Positions 1 to 5,870 of a stretch of 7,143 bases of DNA are shown here, piece by piece. Numbering within the stretch: position 1 is the stretch's first letter; each line of letters opens with the position of its first letter. The position numbers and the translations under genes are program-made. Source of the stretch: Fusobacteriales bacterium (GTDB lineage Bacteria > Fusobacteriota > Fusobacteriia > Fusobacteriales > Leptotrichiaceae); assembly GCA_031285605.1 (NCBI GenBank), contig JAITVW010000240.1, forward strand, positions 1 to 7,143. Reading direction: 5' to 3'. The notes beneath the pieces were generated by a model. The model ran no database searches and had not been told where the DNA came from. It saw only the letters and a program-made list of their open reading frames with translations.

Positions 1-443
1 TAATGCCACTATTTAATTCCTCGGCTTTCTTCATGAATTGTCCTTATAATGCAGGTGATTTAATTGTGGTTGGATTTTGTCAGCATTCCTTAGAAGGTAC
101 AATTGATAAATCCGAACAAGCGGAACCATTATCAAAGGATCGCTATTCAATTGATGATGCAATAGTTTTAGGAAATATAACAACTCAATACATTGATCCT
201 TATCCTGAAGACTTATCAATCATACATAAAAAAACAGGAAATTGCATAAGATTTACTCAAGATGGAATAATAGAAATATATGGAGATACAAAAATAACAG
301 GAAATTTAGAAGTAAATGGGACAGGAAATTTTTCCGGGTTATTAGAATCAGGTGAAGATGTTAAAAGTAACGGCATTAGTCTTATTAATCATAAACACGG
401 TAATGTACAATCCGGTGCAGGTGAAACGGGGGTGCCAAAATAA
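1..443 (+). CDS. Phage baseplate central spike, Gp138/gpV-like (5' partial)
   Basis: The visible 146 residues look like the tail-tip spike that sits under the baseplate and pierces the host envelope. Near the visible N-terminus, the stretch around residues 15-32 (AGDLIVVGFCQHSLEGTI) matches the GDxxxVxFxxxSxxxW-type OB-fold pattern of Gp138 N-terminal domains. Residues 85-116 are short Gly/Asn-punctuated beta strands, as expected for a trimeric beta-helix. The C-terminus carries HKHGNVQSGAGETGVP (130-145), the HxH apex motif that binds an iron ion in P2 gpV and phi92 gp138 spikes. The first Met at position 3 lies inside the conserved domain, so the true start is upstream of the window and perhaps 30-40 residues are missing. 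The stop codon overlaps the next ATG by one base, consistent with translational coupling. The family call rests on motifs and gene order; I am fairly sure of the role. Confidence 0.8.
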   Translation, partial: MPLFNSSAFFMNCPYNAGDLIVVGFCQHSLEGTIDKSEQAEPLSKDRYSIDDAIVLGNITTQYIDPYPEDLSIIHKKTGNCIRFTQDGIIEIYGDTKITGNLEVNGTGNFSGLLESGEDVKSNGISLINHKHGNVQSGAGETGVPK

Positions 444-805
444 TGAAAAGCAATGAAAATTGGTTATTAGATGAATCTGGTGATCCTGTTTTAAGTAAAC
501 ATATTAAATTAACAATTCCACAGAAAACTATTACACAGCGATTGAAAAATAAAATATCTCTAAACTACGGAGAATGGTTTCTCCATAATCAAGAAGGAAT
601 TAACTGGTTTGGAAATGATGGAATACAAGGAAATATCGGAAGAAAATTATCAGAACTAATTTTAGATTCCCAAATTCAGGAATATATAAAAAATGATAAA
701 GATATATCAGAAATACTTGAATACAAAACAAATTTTTTAGAGAATGGAAATTATGAAATAAATATTTCTATTTCTACTAAAGATGATGAAATTATTGAAT
801 TATAA
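443..805 (+). CDS. Baseplate wedge protein, gp25/GpW-like (Mu gp46-like)
   Basis: This 120-residue protein probably forms part of the inner baseplate wedge of a contractile tail. The key signature is residues 33-57, where QRLKNKISLNYGEWFL followed by EGINWFG matches the pattern 'Q-R-L-x-x-x-L-x-x-x-G-E-W-F-L-x-x-x-x-G-I-x-W' seen in gp25/W-type wedge proteins and in Mu gp46-like proteins. The second half (about 65-120) is a predicted helix then a beta strand ending in NYEINISIST, also usual for the fold. Its length fits the family (about 100-140). It starts on the ATG that overlaps the previous stop, with a GGGGG-containing ribosome site about 10 bases upstream. Placement between the spike and J-like genes is the canonical order. 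The exact subfamily is inferred. Confidence 0.75.
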   Translation: MKSNENWLLDESGDPVLSKHIKLTIPQKTITQRLKNKISLNYGEWFLHNQEGINWFGNDGIQGNIGRKLSELILDSQIQEYIKNDKDISEILEYKTNFLENGNYEINISISTKDDEIIEL

Positions 806-819
806 AGGGAGGAGATAAA

Positions 820-1995
820 ATGGGACTAATTACTCCTGTTGGATATAAAAAAGAAACTTTTTCTGAACATATATCTAATATTGAAAAAAAGTGGAAAGTA
901 CGACTTGAAGATGATCAATTCCAATTTGATTTTAATACACCTGAAGGAATACATAACGAAGCTCTTGCATATGAAATTACAAAATTAGATGAGCAAATAT
1001 TGGAATTATCTAATATGTTTGATATTGACGGAGCCAAAGGTATTTTTTTAGATTATCTGCAAAAACTTTTGCCCGTAGAACCCAGATATACCGGAAAATA
1101 TGCGAACGGGCTTGTTATTATTGAAACTGAAACTCCTTTGACAATACTCAAAGATACAGTGGTAAAAGCCGGGACTTTAGAATATAAAGTTATGGAAACG
1201 ACTATTGTTGATAAAAATAACAAAGAAATATATGTCATGGCCTCTGATACCGGAACAGAATATAACATTCCGGAAAAAAGCATAACTAAAATTGACGGAT
1301 TTCAGGTTTTGGATATATATAACCCGTATGCCTTCACAAATGGTGAAGGTTTGGAAAGTGATTCAGATTTCAGATACAGACTTAAAAATGCCAAAAATAA
1401 AAGTGCAACTGCCACATATGACGCAATTAAAACTGCTCTTTTAGATCTCGACGTAGTCAGTGATGTAATTATTCTGGATCCTAAAACTACTCCTGCTACT
1501 GCCAACGGAACCACAAAAATAATTGTAGACGGAACACCGGACAGAAAAATAGCAAAAGCAATTTTGGATACTCTAGCTGCAGGAATAAATACAATTGCTG
1601 ATTCTGCTCTGGATTACCACACAGAAGAATTTCTTATCACTAAAAAAATAAAAACCGCTATTACTTACAATATTCTGAAATTCAAATCTCTGAAAATTAG
1701 AGTTGAAGTTCTTGACGTAAATGGTGAAAAAGACAGCAGATGGACAAAACCAATTCAGGATGAACTGATAAAATATTGTGATTCACTTGGTCTTGGAGAG
1801 TCTATGACATACAATGAACTACATTCTGAAGTTAACGGAATAGATGAAATCAGATATGCAAAAGTATATGTTTTAGATGATTTTGAAAATCCAAATGCAG
1901 ATTATCAGCTATATGATCTTGAACATAAATTCGATATTATTGAAACCCAGAAATATAAATTTAGCAGAAGTGATATCGAGGTAGTTTATGTATAG
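820..1995 (+). CDS. Baseplate J-like protein (Mu gp47 / P2 gpJ family)
   Basis: This 391-residue protein is the J-like baseplate wedge component that connects the hub to the outer baseplate and tail fibres. Visible family landmarks, in order: an N-terminal helical region; GAKGIFLDYL (71-80), equivalent to the GxGxxLDxLA motif; a beta region with NGLVIIE (96-102) and an internal 'I-x-x-x-T-V-V-K-A-G-T' segment around 109-119; GTEYNIP (145-151), equivalent to GxxGNxxxG/P; and NGEGLESDSDFRYRL (174-188), which matches the strongly conserved GGxDxESDxxYRxR block. The rest is alpha/beta, with a later domain around 280-390. The length is normal for the family. A very strong ribosome site (GGGAGGAG) lies 8 bases before the ATG. 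The 3' end overlaps the next gene by 8 bases. I see nothing broken. Confidence 0.92.
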   Translation: MGLITPVGYKKETFSEHISNIEKKWKVRLEDDQFQFDFNTPEGIHNEALAYEITKLDEQILELSNMFDIDGAKGIFLDYLQKLLPVEPRYTGKYANGLVIIETETPLTILKDTVVKAGTLEYKVMETTIVDKNNKEIYVMASDTGTEYNIPEKSITKIDGFQVLDIYNPYAFTNGEGLESDSDFRYRLKNAKNKSATATYDAIKTALLDLDVVSDVIILDPKTTPATANGTTKIIVDGTPDRKIAKAILDTLAAGINTIADSALDYHTEEFLITKKIKTAITYNILKFKSLKIRVEVLDVNGEKDSRWTKPIQDELIKYCDSLGLGESMTYNELHSEVNGIDEIRYAKVYVLDDFENPNADYQLYDLEHKFDIIETQKYKFSRSDIEVVYV

Positions 1996-2641
1996 AGATG
2001 ACAAATTAAACGAAGTGCTGGAAAGATTTCCGCATATGTATAATATTGACATCGGAAGCAATAATGAATTTTTGATAAATTCTGTACTGGAAGAAATCAA
2101 AAATCTGAATCAGGCAGTTTATGAACTTGCTTCAATGCTGAATGTCAGCAAAGCCAACGGAATCTGGCTTGATCGTCTTGGTAATATATTTGGTGTCTAC
2201 AGAGAAGCAGGAGAAAATGATGACATATACAGAATAAACATTCTGCAGTATTGGCTTATGGTTAGTAAAAATGCTACTTCCGAAGTTTTGATGAAATTTT
2301 TGTTCTATATAATTGATGAGGAAGACCTTTATGTTTATAAAAAACAAAACGGACTTATTCATATTATTATCAATAAAAATAAGGAAAAGGAATACAAACA
2401 TCTTATCGAAAAAGTCTTACTAAATATAAAAGCTGACGGTGTTAATTTTAACTTTGAATTTAAACACAGAATATTCAGGGAACATTTTGTCTGCGGTGTT
2501 ACTATATGCGGCTGCGATATGTTTAGAATTGAAAATGAAGAGATTTTCGTGGATAAACTTTTGGAAATTAAACATAATGAAACAAATCTTACAGAATCTG
2601 GATATGACTCAGGAATGGAGGGAATAGATGGCGTTTATTAA
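1988..2641 (+). CDS. Baseplate/tail protein, Mu gp48 / YmfQ / DUF2612-like
   Basis: This 217-residue protein occupies the slot of P2 gpI or Mu gp48, which links the J-like protein to the fibres. Residues 28-65 form a helix that leads into ANGIWLDRLG (56-65), and DDIYRINI (78-85) follows. This is the 'AxGxxLDxxGxxxGxxR...DxxYRxxI' pattern of DUF2612-type tail proteins. Toward the C-terminus, FVCGVTICGCDMFRI (167-181) resembles the aromatic-x-x-G-x-x-x-C-G-x-x-(L/M) segment of YmfQ/gp48 proteins, but with two extra cysteines (169, 174, 176). The ATG lies inside the end of the preceding gene, with GAGG six bases upstream, and the gene overlaps the fibre gene by 14 bases. DUF2612 versus DUF2313 membership cannot be settled by eye; the structural role is well supported by order. 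Confidence 0.8.
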   Translation: MYRDDKLNEVLERFPHMYNIDIGSNNEFLINSVLEEIKNLNQAVYELASMLNVSKANGIWLDRLGNIFGVYREAGENDDIYRINILQYWLMVSKNATSEVLMKFLFYIIDEEDLYVYKKQNGLIHIIINKNKEKEYKHLIEKVLLNIKADGVNFNFEFKHRIFREHFVCGVTICGCDMFRIENEEIFVDKLLEIKHNETNLTESGYDSGMEGIDGVY

Positions 2642-3821
2642 AAAAGTTCAGGACTGGAAAGGTGAAAACCTGAGAACTTATAAAATAACTAATGCTTCTG
2701 CTATAGAAGCTGATGCCAGTAAAATTGACTGGCTTGGTGAAAAGTATGCCGAACAGATCGGTACTACTCTTGATGAAACAATTATGAATAATATTCAAAA
2801 AAACGGATGCTTTGTTGTCAGCTCTGAGCATGATATTGTTAATGATACGGAATTTTATAATATCACAGGATTTGACGGTATCAAAGAATTTGGAATTTTT
2901 GAAAATTTAAATATAAAATTTAAAGTCGATGTGACTAATACAAAGGAAAGACCATTTATAAAGCTTAACGGAAATCTTTACGAGCTTGTCAGAAGAAACG
3001 GACAAGAGCTTGTTTATCTTACTAAAAATGAGCTTGTAAAAAATCATTCATACAATGCTGTTTACAGAGAAAATAAATTTGTTGTGGAAAGTGCTTCACT
3101 GCTTGCGCAAGAAGAGGCTTTGGGTCTTATAAACATTAAAACTATTAAAAATCTTGTGAAAACAGAGGTTCCTGATGCTGCAGAAACTACAAAGGGAATC
3201 AGCTCTTATTCTAATATTATTGATTATATTGACAGTAAATTCAGCAGATTTTTTACAAAAATTTTTCCTGTCGGCACTATTTACACTACTGTTAACAAAG
3301 ACTTTGATCCAAATGTGACATTTGGCGGAACCTGGGAGCGGTATGCCAAAGGGAGAACTTTAGTTGGTGTTGATACTAATGATGTCAGCTTTAATGCCGG
3401 TGAAAAAACAGGCGGGACTCAGACTACTACTTTAGGTATAGGGAATATCCCGTCTCACAATCATAATGTGCAGGGAGCTACAGATGCTCAAGGAAATCAC
3501 TATCATATTGTTAATGATCACGCACATTATATGCCTGCACATAATCACTTAGTTCCATTTGGACAAAAACCAGAATTCTGGACTCCCTGGGGAAATGATG
3601 GTTCACGTGACCATTGGGGGTTCAAAGATCAAGATAATGACAATGCTTTTACATATACAAGTCCATCTGAAGGCTGGACCTATGGATCATCACCAGCCAC
3701 AGACTGGTCAGGTCAGCATTACCACTGGTTTAACGTAACTTCGGGAGCAACAGGAAGCGGACAATCTTTTTCAAACTTAAGCCCGTATATAACAGTGTAT
3801 TTCTGGAAAAGAACTAAATAA
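2628..3821 (+). CDS. Tail fibre / short-tail-fibre collar protein with Gp10-C-like receptor end
   Basis: This 397-residue protein is probably the main fibre or receptor-binding subunit. Residues 1-155 form a baseplate-attachment module (GTTLDETIMNNIQKN at 45-59, GFDGIKEFGIF at 81-91). A looser version of this module also begins the next two proteins. Residues 156-210 are a helical linker. The C-terminal domain starts at FPVGTIY (213-219) and runs through FGGTWERYAKGRTLVGVD (232-249). It has repeated HxH elements: SHNHN (276-280), HYH (291-293), HAH (298-300), HNH (305-307) and HYH (364-366). It closes with NLSPYITVYFWKRTK (383-397). That layout is typical of tail-collar/Gp10-C domains, where the His pairs bind metal along a trimer axis. 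A Trp-rich stretch (318-360) interrupts the repeats. GGAGGG lies six bases before the ATG. Host receptor unknown. Confidence 0.85.
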   Translation: MAFIKKVQDWKGENLRTYKITNASAIEADASKIDWLGEKYAEQIGTTLDETIMNNIQKNGCFVVSSEHDIVNDTEFYNITGFDGIKEFGIFENLNIKFKVDVTNTKERPFIKLNGNLYELVRRNGQELVYLTKNELVKNHSYNAVYRENKFVVESASLLAQEEALGLINIKTIKNLVKTEVPDAAETTKGISSYSNIIDYIDSKFSRFFTKIFPVGTIYTTVNKDFDPNVTFGGTWERYAKGRTLVGVDTNDVSFNAGEKTGGTQTTTLGIGNIPSHNHNVQGATDAQGNHYHIVNDHAHYMPAHNHLVPFGQKPEFWTPWGNDGSRDHWGFKDQDNDNAFTYTSPSEGWTYGSSPATDWSGQHYHWFNVTSGATGSGQSFSNLSPYITVYFWKRTK

Positions 3822-3834
3822 AAGGCGGTGAATA

Positions 3835-4008
3835 ATGAATAGAATAATCTTAGCTAAAAACAGGAAAGTAGAATTTCCAAAAAGAATAAAGCTCACAGAA
3901 CCGGATACATTAAATAATTACATCTACAACCTTGAATTCGAACCGGGACTTATCACAGAACCAGGAACAAATATTGATGCCGATCTTGTTAATCTATTGC
4001 AAAAAAAC
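3835..4008 (+). repeat. Coding direct repeat, copy A
   Basis: The first 58 codons of the 267-residue protein recur 823 bases downstream. The longest near-exact stretch covers AAAAACAGGAAAGT and the following GAATTTCCAAAAAGAATAAA, differing by one base between them. Many other differences are synonymous, so this looks like an old duplication kept under protein-level selection. Confidence 0.8.
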
Positions 4009-4638
4009 TCATTTATAGATGTAAAGTGTAATATAGTATCTGAAACAGAAATAAATTCAAATCTTGAATCTGAACTTGACGGTATAGCTGAATTTACAAT
4101 TTTTCAGGGAATGAAGATAATTCTTGTTTTAGAAACAGCCAGCAGCTTTAATAAACCCATACAGCTGAAATTTAAAGATGCAGAGGATGAAACAAATGAA
4201 ATTCCTGTAAAAAACTATAATAACGGCTCACTTGAAAATGTCAGTAATCTTCCGGTGGGAATATATCAAATGATTTATATAAACGACTCTTTTATTCTTA
4301 TCTCTGATACTTCCTCAGGCGGCAGTATAAGCGAGATTTTATATGATCAGGATGTAACCTTTCAGCCGCAGAATCAAATGGGTACGGCAGAGACAGGAAT
4401 CTATATTCCTGATAAATATAATTTTGTTAATATCATTATCTATCAGGGAACTAACAAAAGAGGAAATATGTTCTCCAGAGAGCTTTTAGAAAATAATGAA
4501 CAAAGATTTTTTAATCTGCTCCCATTTGATTATGATGATTTTACAGTCAGTGTAAATACCAAAGACAATTACTTAGTTTTACAGTCACACTACGGACTTA
4601 CTGCTATTACTCATCTAAAAGTAGAAGGTATAAAGTAA
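3835..4638 (+). CDS. Putative accessory tail-fibre/tip protein, paralogue A
   Basis: I do not recognise a named family for this 267-residue protein. Residues 1-58 are nearly identical to the start of the next gene (49 of 58 by hand count, first difference at residue 3). Residues 44-157 align in spacing with the N-terminal module of the upstream fibre: GTNIDADLVNLLQKN (44-58), DGIAEFTIF (82-90), then beta strands ending with a 'Y-x-x-x-Y-x-x-x-x-F-x-L' strand (144-155). A Ser/Gly hinge (158-164) separates an unrelated C-terminal domain of about 100 residues, rich in Tyr, Phe and Asn, that could be a binding tip. No signal peptide or membrane segment is seen. A ribosome site (AAGGCGGTG) precedes the ATG. 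Position between fibre and lysis genes suggests a minor fibre or tip protein; a fibre chaperone is the alternative. Confidence 0.6.
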   Translation: MNRIILAKNRKVEFPKRIKLTEPDTLNNYIYNLEFEPGLITEPGTNIDADLVNLLQKNSFIDVKCNIVSETEINSNLESELDGIAEFTIFQGMKIILVLETASSFNKPIQLKFKDAEDETNEIPVKNYNNGSLENVSNLPVGIYQMIYINDSFILISDTSSGGSISEILYDQDVTFQPQNQMGTAETGIYIPDKYNFVNIIIYQGTNKRGNMFSRELLENNEQRFFNLLPFDYDDFTVSVNTKDNYLVLQSHYGLTAITHLKVEGIK

Positions 4639-4657
4639 ATAGAAAAGATGAAAAATA

Positions 4658-4831
4658 ATGAACAAACTAATTTCAGCCAAAAACAGGAAAGTGGAATTTC
4701 CAAAAAGAATAAAACTTACCGAACCGGATACATTGAATAATTATATATATGATCTTGAATTTGACTCTGGGCTCATCACAGAACCCGGAACAAATATAGA
4801 TGTAGTCCTTATAAATCTTTTACAGAAAAAT
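4658..4831 (+). repeat. Coding direct repeat, copy B
   Basis: This is the second copy of the 58-codon repeat at 3835-4008, in the same orientation and at the exact start of the next gene. Protein identity is 49 of 58 by hand alignment. Similarity fades after about codon 83. Confidence 0.8.
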
Positions 4832-5062
4832 ACAATATCCGACCTGAAATGTGAAAAGGCAGAAGCCACTGAAGTAAACTCAAATCTGAAAATAGAAATA
4901 TATGGACTTAATGCAGATATTATGGTATCTTCAACCAGATTGCTTTTTACAGGCTTTAATATTGCAATTCCTAATATTCTGCAAGATCAGACAGCCTTTA
5001 TTCCGGCTGTAGTTAAAAGAAATGATAACAGCCTGATTTTAAGCGGAGCAAGACATAAATAA
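4658..5062 (+). CDS. Putative accessory tail-fibre/tip protein, short paralogue B
   Basis: This 134-residue protein repeats the N-terminal module of the preceding gene. Residues 1-58 are almost the same, weaker similarity continues to about residue 83 (shared K-C, T-E and N-S-N-L positions at 64-76), and then the two diverge completely. The remaining 50 residues are a short beta-rich tail ending in DNSLILSGARHK. It lacks both the second half of the attachment module and the 100-residue tip of paralogue A, so it is either a deleted copy or a minimal adaptor. The ribosome site is poor: only A-rich sequence with AGATG and no GGAGG core, unlike every neighbour. It may therefore be expressed weakly or depend on coupling to the gene 19 bases upstream. 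No function can be assigned beyond the fibre-like context. Confidence 0.55.
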   Translation: MNKLISAKNRKVEFPKRIKLTEPDTLNNYIYDLEFDSGLITEPGTNIDVVLINLLQKNTISDLKCEKAEATEVNSNLKIEIYGLNADIMVSSTRLLFTGFNIAIPNILQDQTAFIPAVVKRNDNSLILSGARHK

Positions 5063-5080
5063 AATAATAAAGGGGGATTT

Positions 5081-5380
5081 ATGATTAATATAATAAATCT
5101 AGTAATAATTACACTTATCTTAACAGGAATTTTTCTCCTGTTTAAATATAAAAAACTTGAAACTCTGGCTGTTCTCGCAGCACTCAAAGCAGAGAGCCTC
5201 AGTATGATTTCCGGTTCCAAGAAACTGGACTATGCTGTTGACTGGCTTTACAGTCAAAAATTATTTAAGGACTCTTTTTTATCATTAATTCCCAGAAACT
5301 TTACAAAATGGGTTGTTAATTTTATCTTTAACCGTAAAAAACTTCTTATCGAAAAAGAAAACCGAACCAAGAAAATCTGA
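5081..5380 (+). CDS. Small single-span membrane protein, possible holin or lysis accessory
   Basis: This 99-residue protein has one clear hydrophobic segment at residues 4-21 (IINLVIITLILTGIFLLF) followed by KYKK. It is then soluble: an Ala/Leu helix (26-37), a KKLDYAVDWLYSQKLF segment (47-62), and a basic amphipathic end (about 63-99, many Lys/Arg/Phe). One N-terminal span followed by a charged cytoplasmic tail with a K-x-x-Y-A-V-x-W-like motif is reminiscent of LL-H-type phage holins, but I cannot confirm that family. The start is set by AAAGGGGG eight bases upstream. It lies directly before another tiny membrane protein and the operon terminator, which is where phage lysis genes often sit. 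Alternatives are a superinfection-exclusion or other prophage membrane protein. Confidence 0.55.
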   Translation: MINIINLVIITLILTGIFLLFKYKKLETLAVLAALKAESLSMISGSKKLDYAVDWLYSQKLFKDSFLSLIPRNFTKWVVNFIFNRKKLLIEKENRTKKI

Positions 5381-5399
5381 TGTCTAAAGGGGGAATAAG

Positions 5400-5573
5400 A
5401 TGGAAATCACTAAATTAGCAGACTTCGGAATAATCGGAATTGTACTCAGTTATTTTATCTGGAAAGATATGAAGACTTTTGATACTTTTAAAGAATCAAT
5501 GAGAGAGATTGTAAATGAATTAAAAGGATTAAATTCACGTATTGAAAAATTGGAGGATAATTATAAAGAATAG
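5400..5573 (+). CDS. BhlA/UviB-like holin candidate, 57 aa
   Basis: This short gene encodes MEITKLADFGIIGIVLSYFI followed by WKDMKTFDTF and a charged helical tail ending in LEDNYKE. A single hydrophobic span (about 8-20) leads into W-K-D-M and a Glu/Lys-rich coiled-coil-like helix (about 30-54, with leucine/isoleucine spacing). This matches the BhlA/UviB small holin-like proteins of phages and bacteriocin clusters in length, topology and the '(A/x)xxGIxxxxxxYxxxKDM' look. The ribosome site AAAGGGGG lies about six bases before the ATG, which supports expression despite the small size. It is the last gene before the intrinsic terminator. BhlA proteins are thought to permeabilise the membrane; that role is inferred here. 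A non-lytic tail or membrane adaptor is possible. Confidence 0.7.
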   Translation: MEITKLADFGIIGIVLSYFIWKDMKTFDTFKESMREIVNELKGLNSRIEKLEDNYKE

Positions 5574-5590
5574 ATTTTTCATAAGATTTG

Positions 5591-5623
5591 ACCGGCATTT
5601 TCTATAAATTTGCCGGTTTTTTT
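5591..5623 (+). terminator. Intrinsic terminator closing the tail/holin operon
   Basis: ACCGGCA (5591-5597) pairs perfectly with TGCCGGT (5611-5617) across a 13-base AT-rich loop. It runs straight into seven T residues (5617-5623). It sits 18 bases after the stop of the 57-residue gene. There is no run of A on the other side, so it should act only for rightward transcription. Confidence 0.9.
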
Positions 5624-5669
5624 ATATTTACTTTTCACAAATCCTATATCTTTTTAAAGTTATAATATT

Positions 5670-5709
5670 AGTAGAAAAAGAAAAACTTTATAATTTTTTC
5701 TCTTTTACT
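5670..5709. repeat. Imperfect AT-rich hairpin
   Basis: The arms 5670-5685 (AGTAGAAAAAGAAAAA) and 5694-5709 (TTTTTTCTCTTTTACT) pair with two A-C mismatches and two G-U pairs around an 8-base loop, and are followed by a short T run. It could be a weak backup terminator. With almost no GC pairs, it could also be chance in DNA this AT-rich. Confidence 0.3.
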
Positions 5710-5717
5710 TTTTATCC

Positions 5718-5766
5718 AGCAACAAATCCATACATATTTACCAGAGTTCTTTTACTACCTGTTGCT
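5718..5766. repeat. 7-bp inverted repeat with long loop
   Basis: AGCAACA (5718-5724) is the exact reverse complement of TGTTGCT (5760-5766), with 35 bases between. It stands out as the only GC-containing symmetry in this part of the gap and lies about 40 bases upstream of the -35 element. A regulator site or part of an attachment region is possible. It has no T tract, so it is not a terminator. Confidence 0.3.
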
Positions 5767-5808
5767 TAAATCTATCATTTATTCTACGATTATTGAATTA
5801 TTTATTAC

Positions 5809-5836
5809 TTGTTATATTGAATTTTTATGGTATAAT
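5809..5836 (+). promoter_or_regulatory. Sigma-70-type promoter for radC operon
   Basis: TTGTTA (5809-5814) and a perfect TATAAT (5831-5836) are separated by 16 bases. A TG precedes the -10 by one base (5828-5829), giving an extended -10. Transcription would begin near 5843, leaving a leader of about 30 bases before the radC start. A 9-bp direct repeat, TATTGAATT, occurs at 5791-5799 and again in the spacer at 5815-5823. Confidence 0.75.
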
Positions 5837-5843
5837 GTAAATG

Positions 5844-5860
5844 TCAAATTAATTATTTGA
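5844..5860. promoter_or_regulatory. Operator-like palindrome at the radC transcription start
   Basis: TCAAAT (5844-5849) and ATTTGA (5855-5860) are perfect inverted halves around a 5-base centre; 7 of 8 pairs match over the 17 bases. It begins 7 bases after the -10 box, where a bound repressor would block initiation. The regulator is unknown, and the site does not resemble a LexA box that I can recognise. Confidence 0.4.
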
Positions 5861-5863
5861 ACT

Positions 5864-5870
5864 GGGGGGA
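5864..5870 (+). promoter_or_regulatory. Ribosome binding site that fixes the radC start
   Basis: GGGGGGA ends four bases before ATG 5875. An in-frame TTG at 5857 lies upstream of this site, would read through it, and has no ribosome site of its own, so ATG 5875 is the preferred start. Confidence 0.75.

Noticed and set aside
1053..1514. Two open frames on the minus strand (1053-1283, 1302-1514) inside the J-like gene
   Set aside because: They lie wholly antisense to a well-supported gene, have no plausible ribosome site, and their hydrophobic character is a mirror of the coding strand.
2132..2831. Minus-strand frames at 2132-2401 and 2589-2831 and a plus-strand frame at 2439-2627
   Set aside because: All overlap the gp48-like and fibre genes in other frames and show no family features.
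3400..3821. Variable region of a diversity-generating retroelement at the fibre C-terminus
   Set aside because: No second template copy, reverse transcriptase or accessory gene is visible in the window, and the fold looks like a Gp10-C/collar domain rather than a C-type lectin target.
5380..5418. ATG overlapping the stop of the 99-residue gene
   Set aside because: It reads only 12 codons before a stop and covers the ribosome site of the 57-residue gene.
5656..5694. Additional TATAAT boxes at 5661 and 5689
   Set aside because: Neither has a credible -35 at 16-18 bases, and such hexamers are common by chance in DNA this AT-rich.
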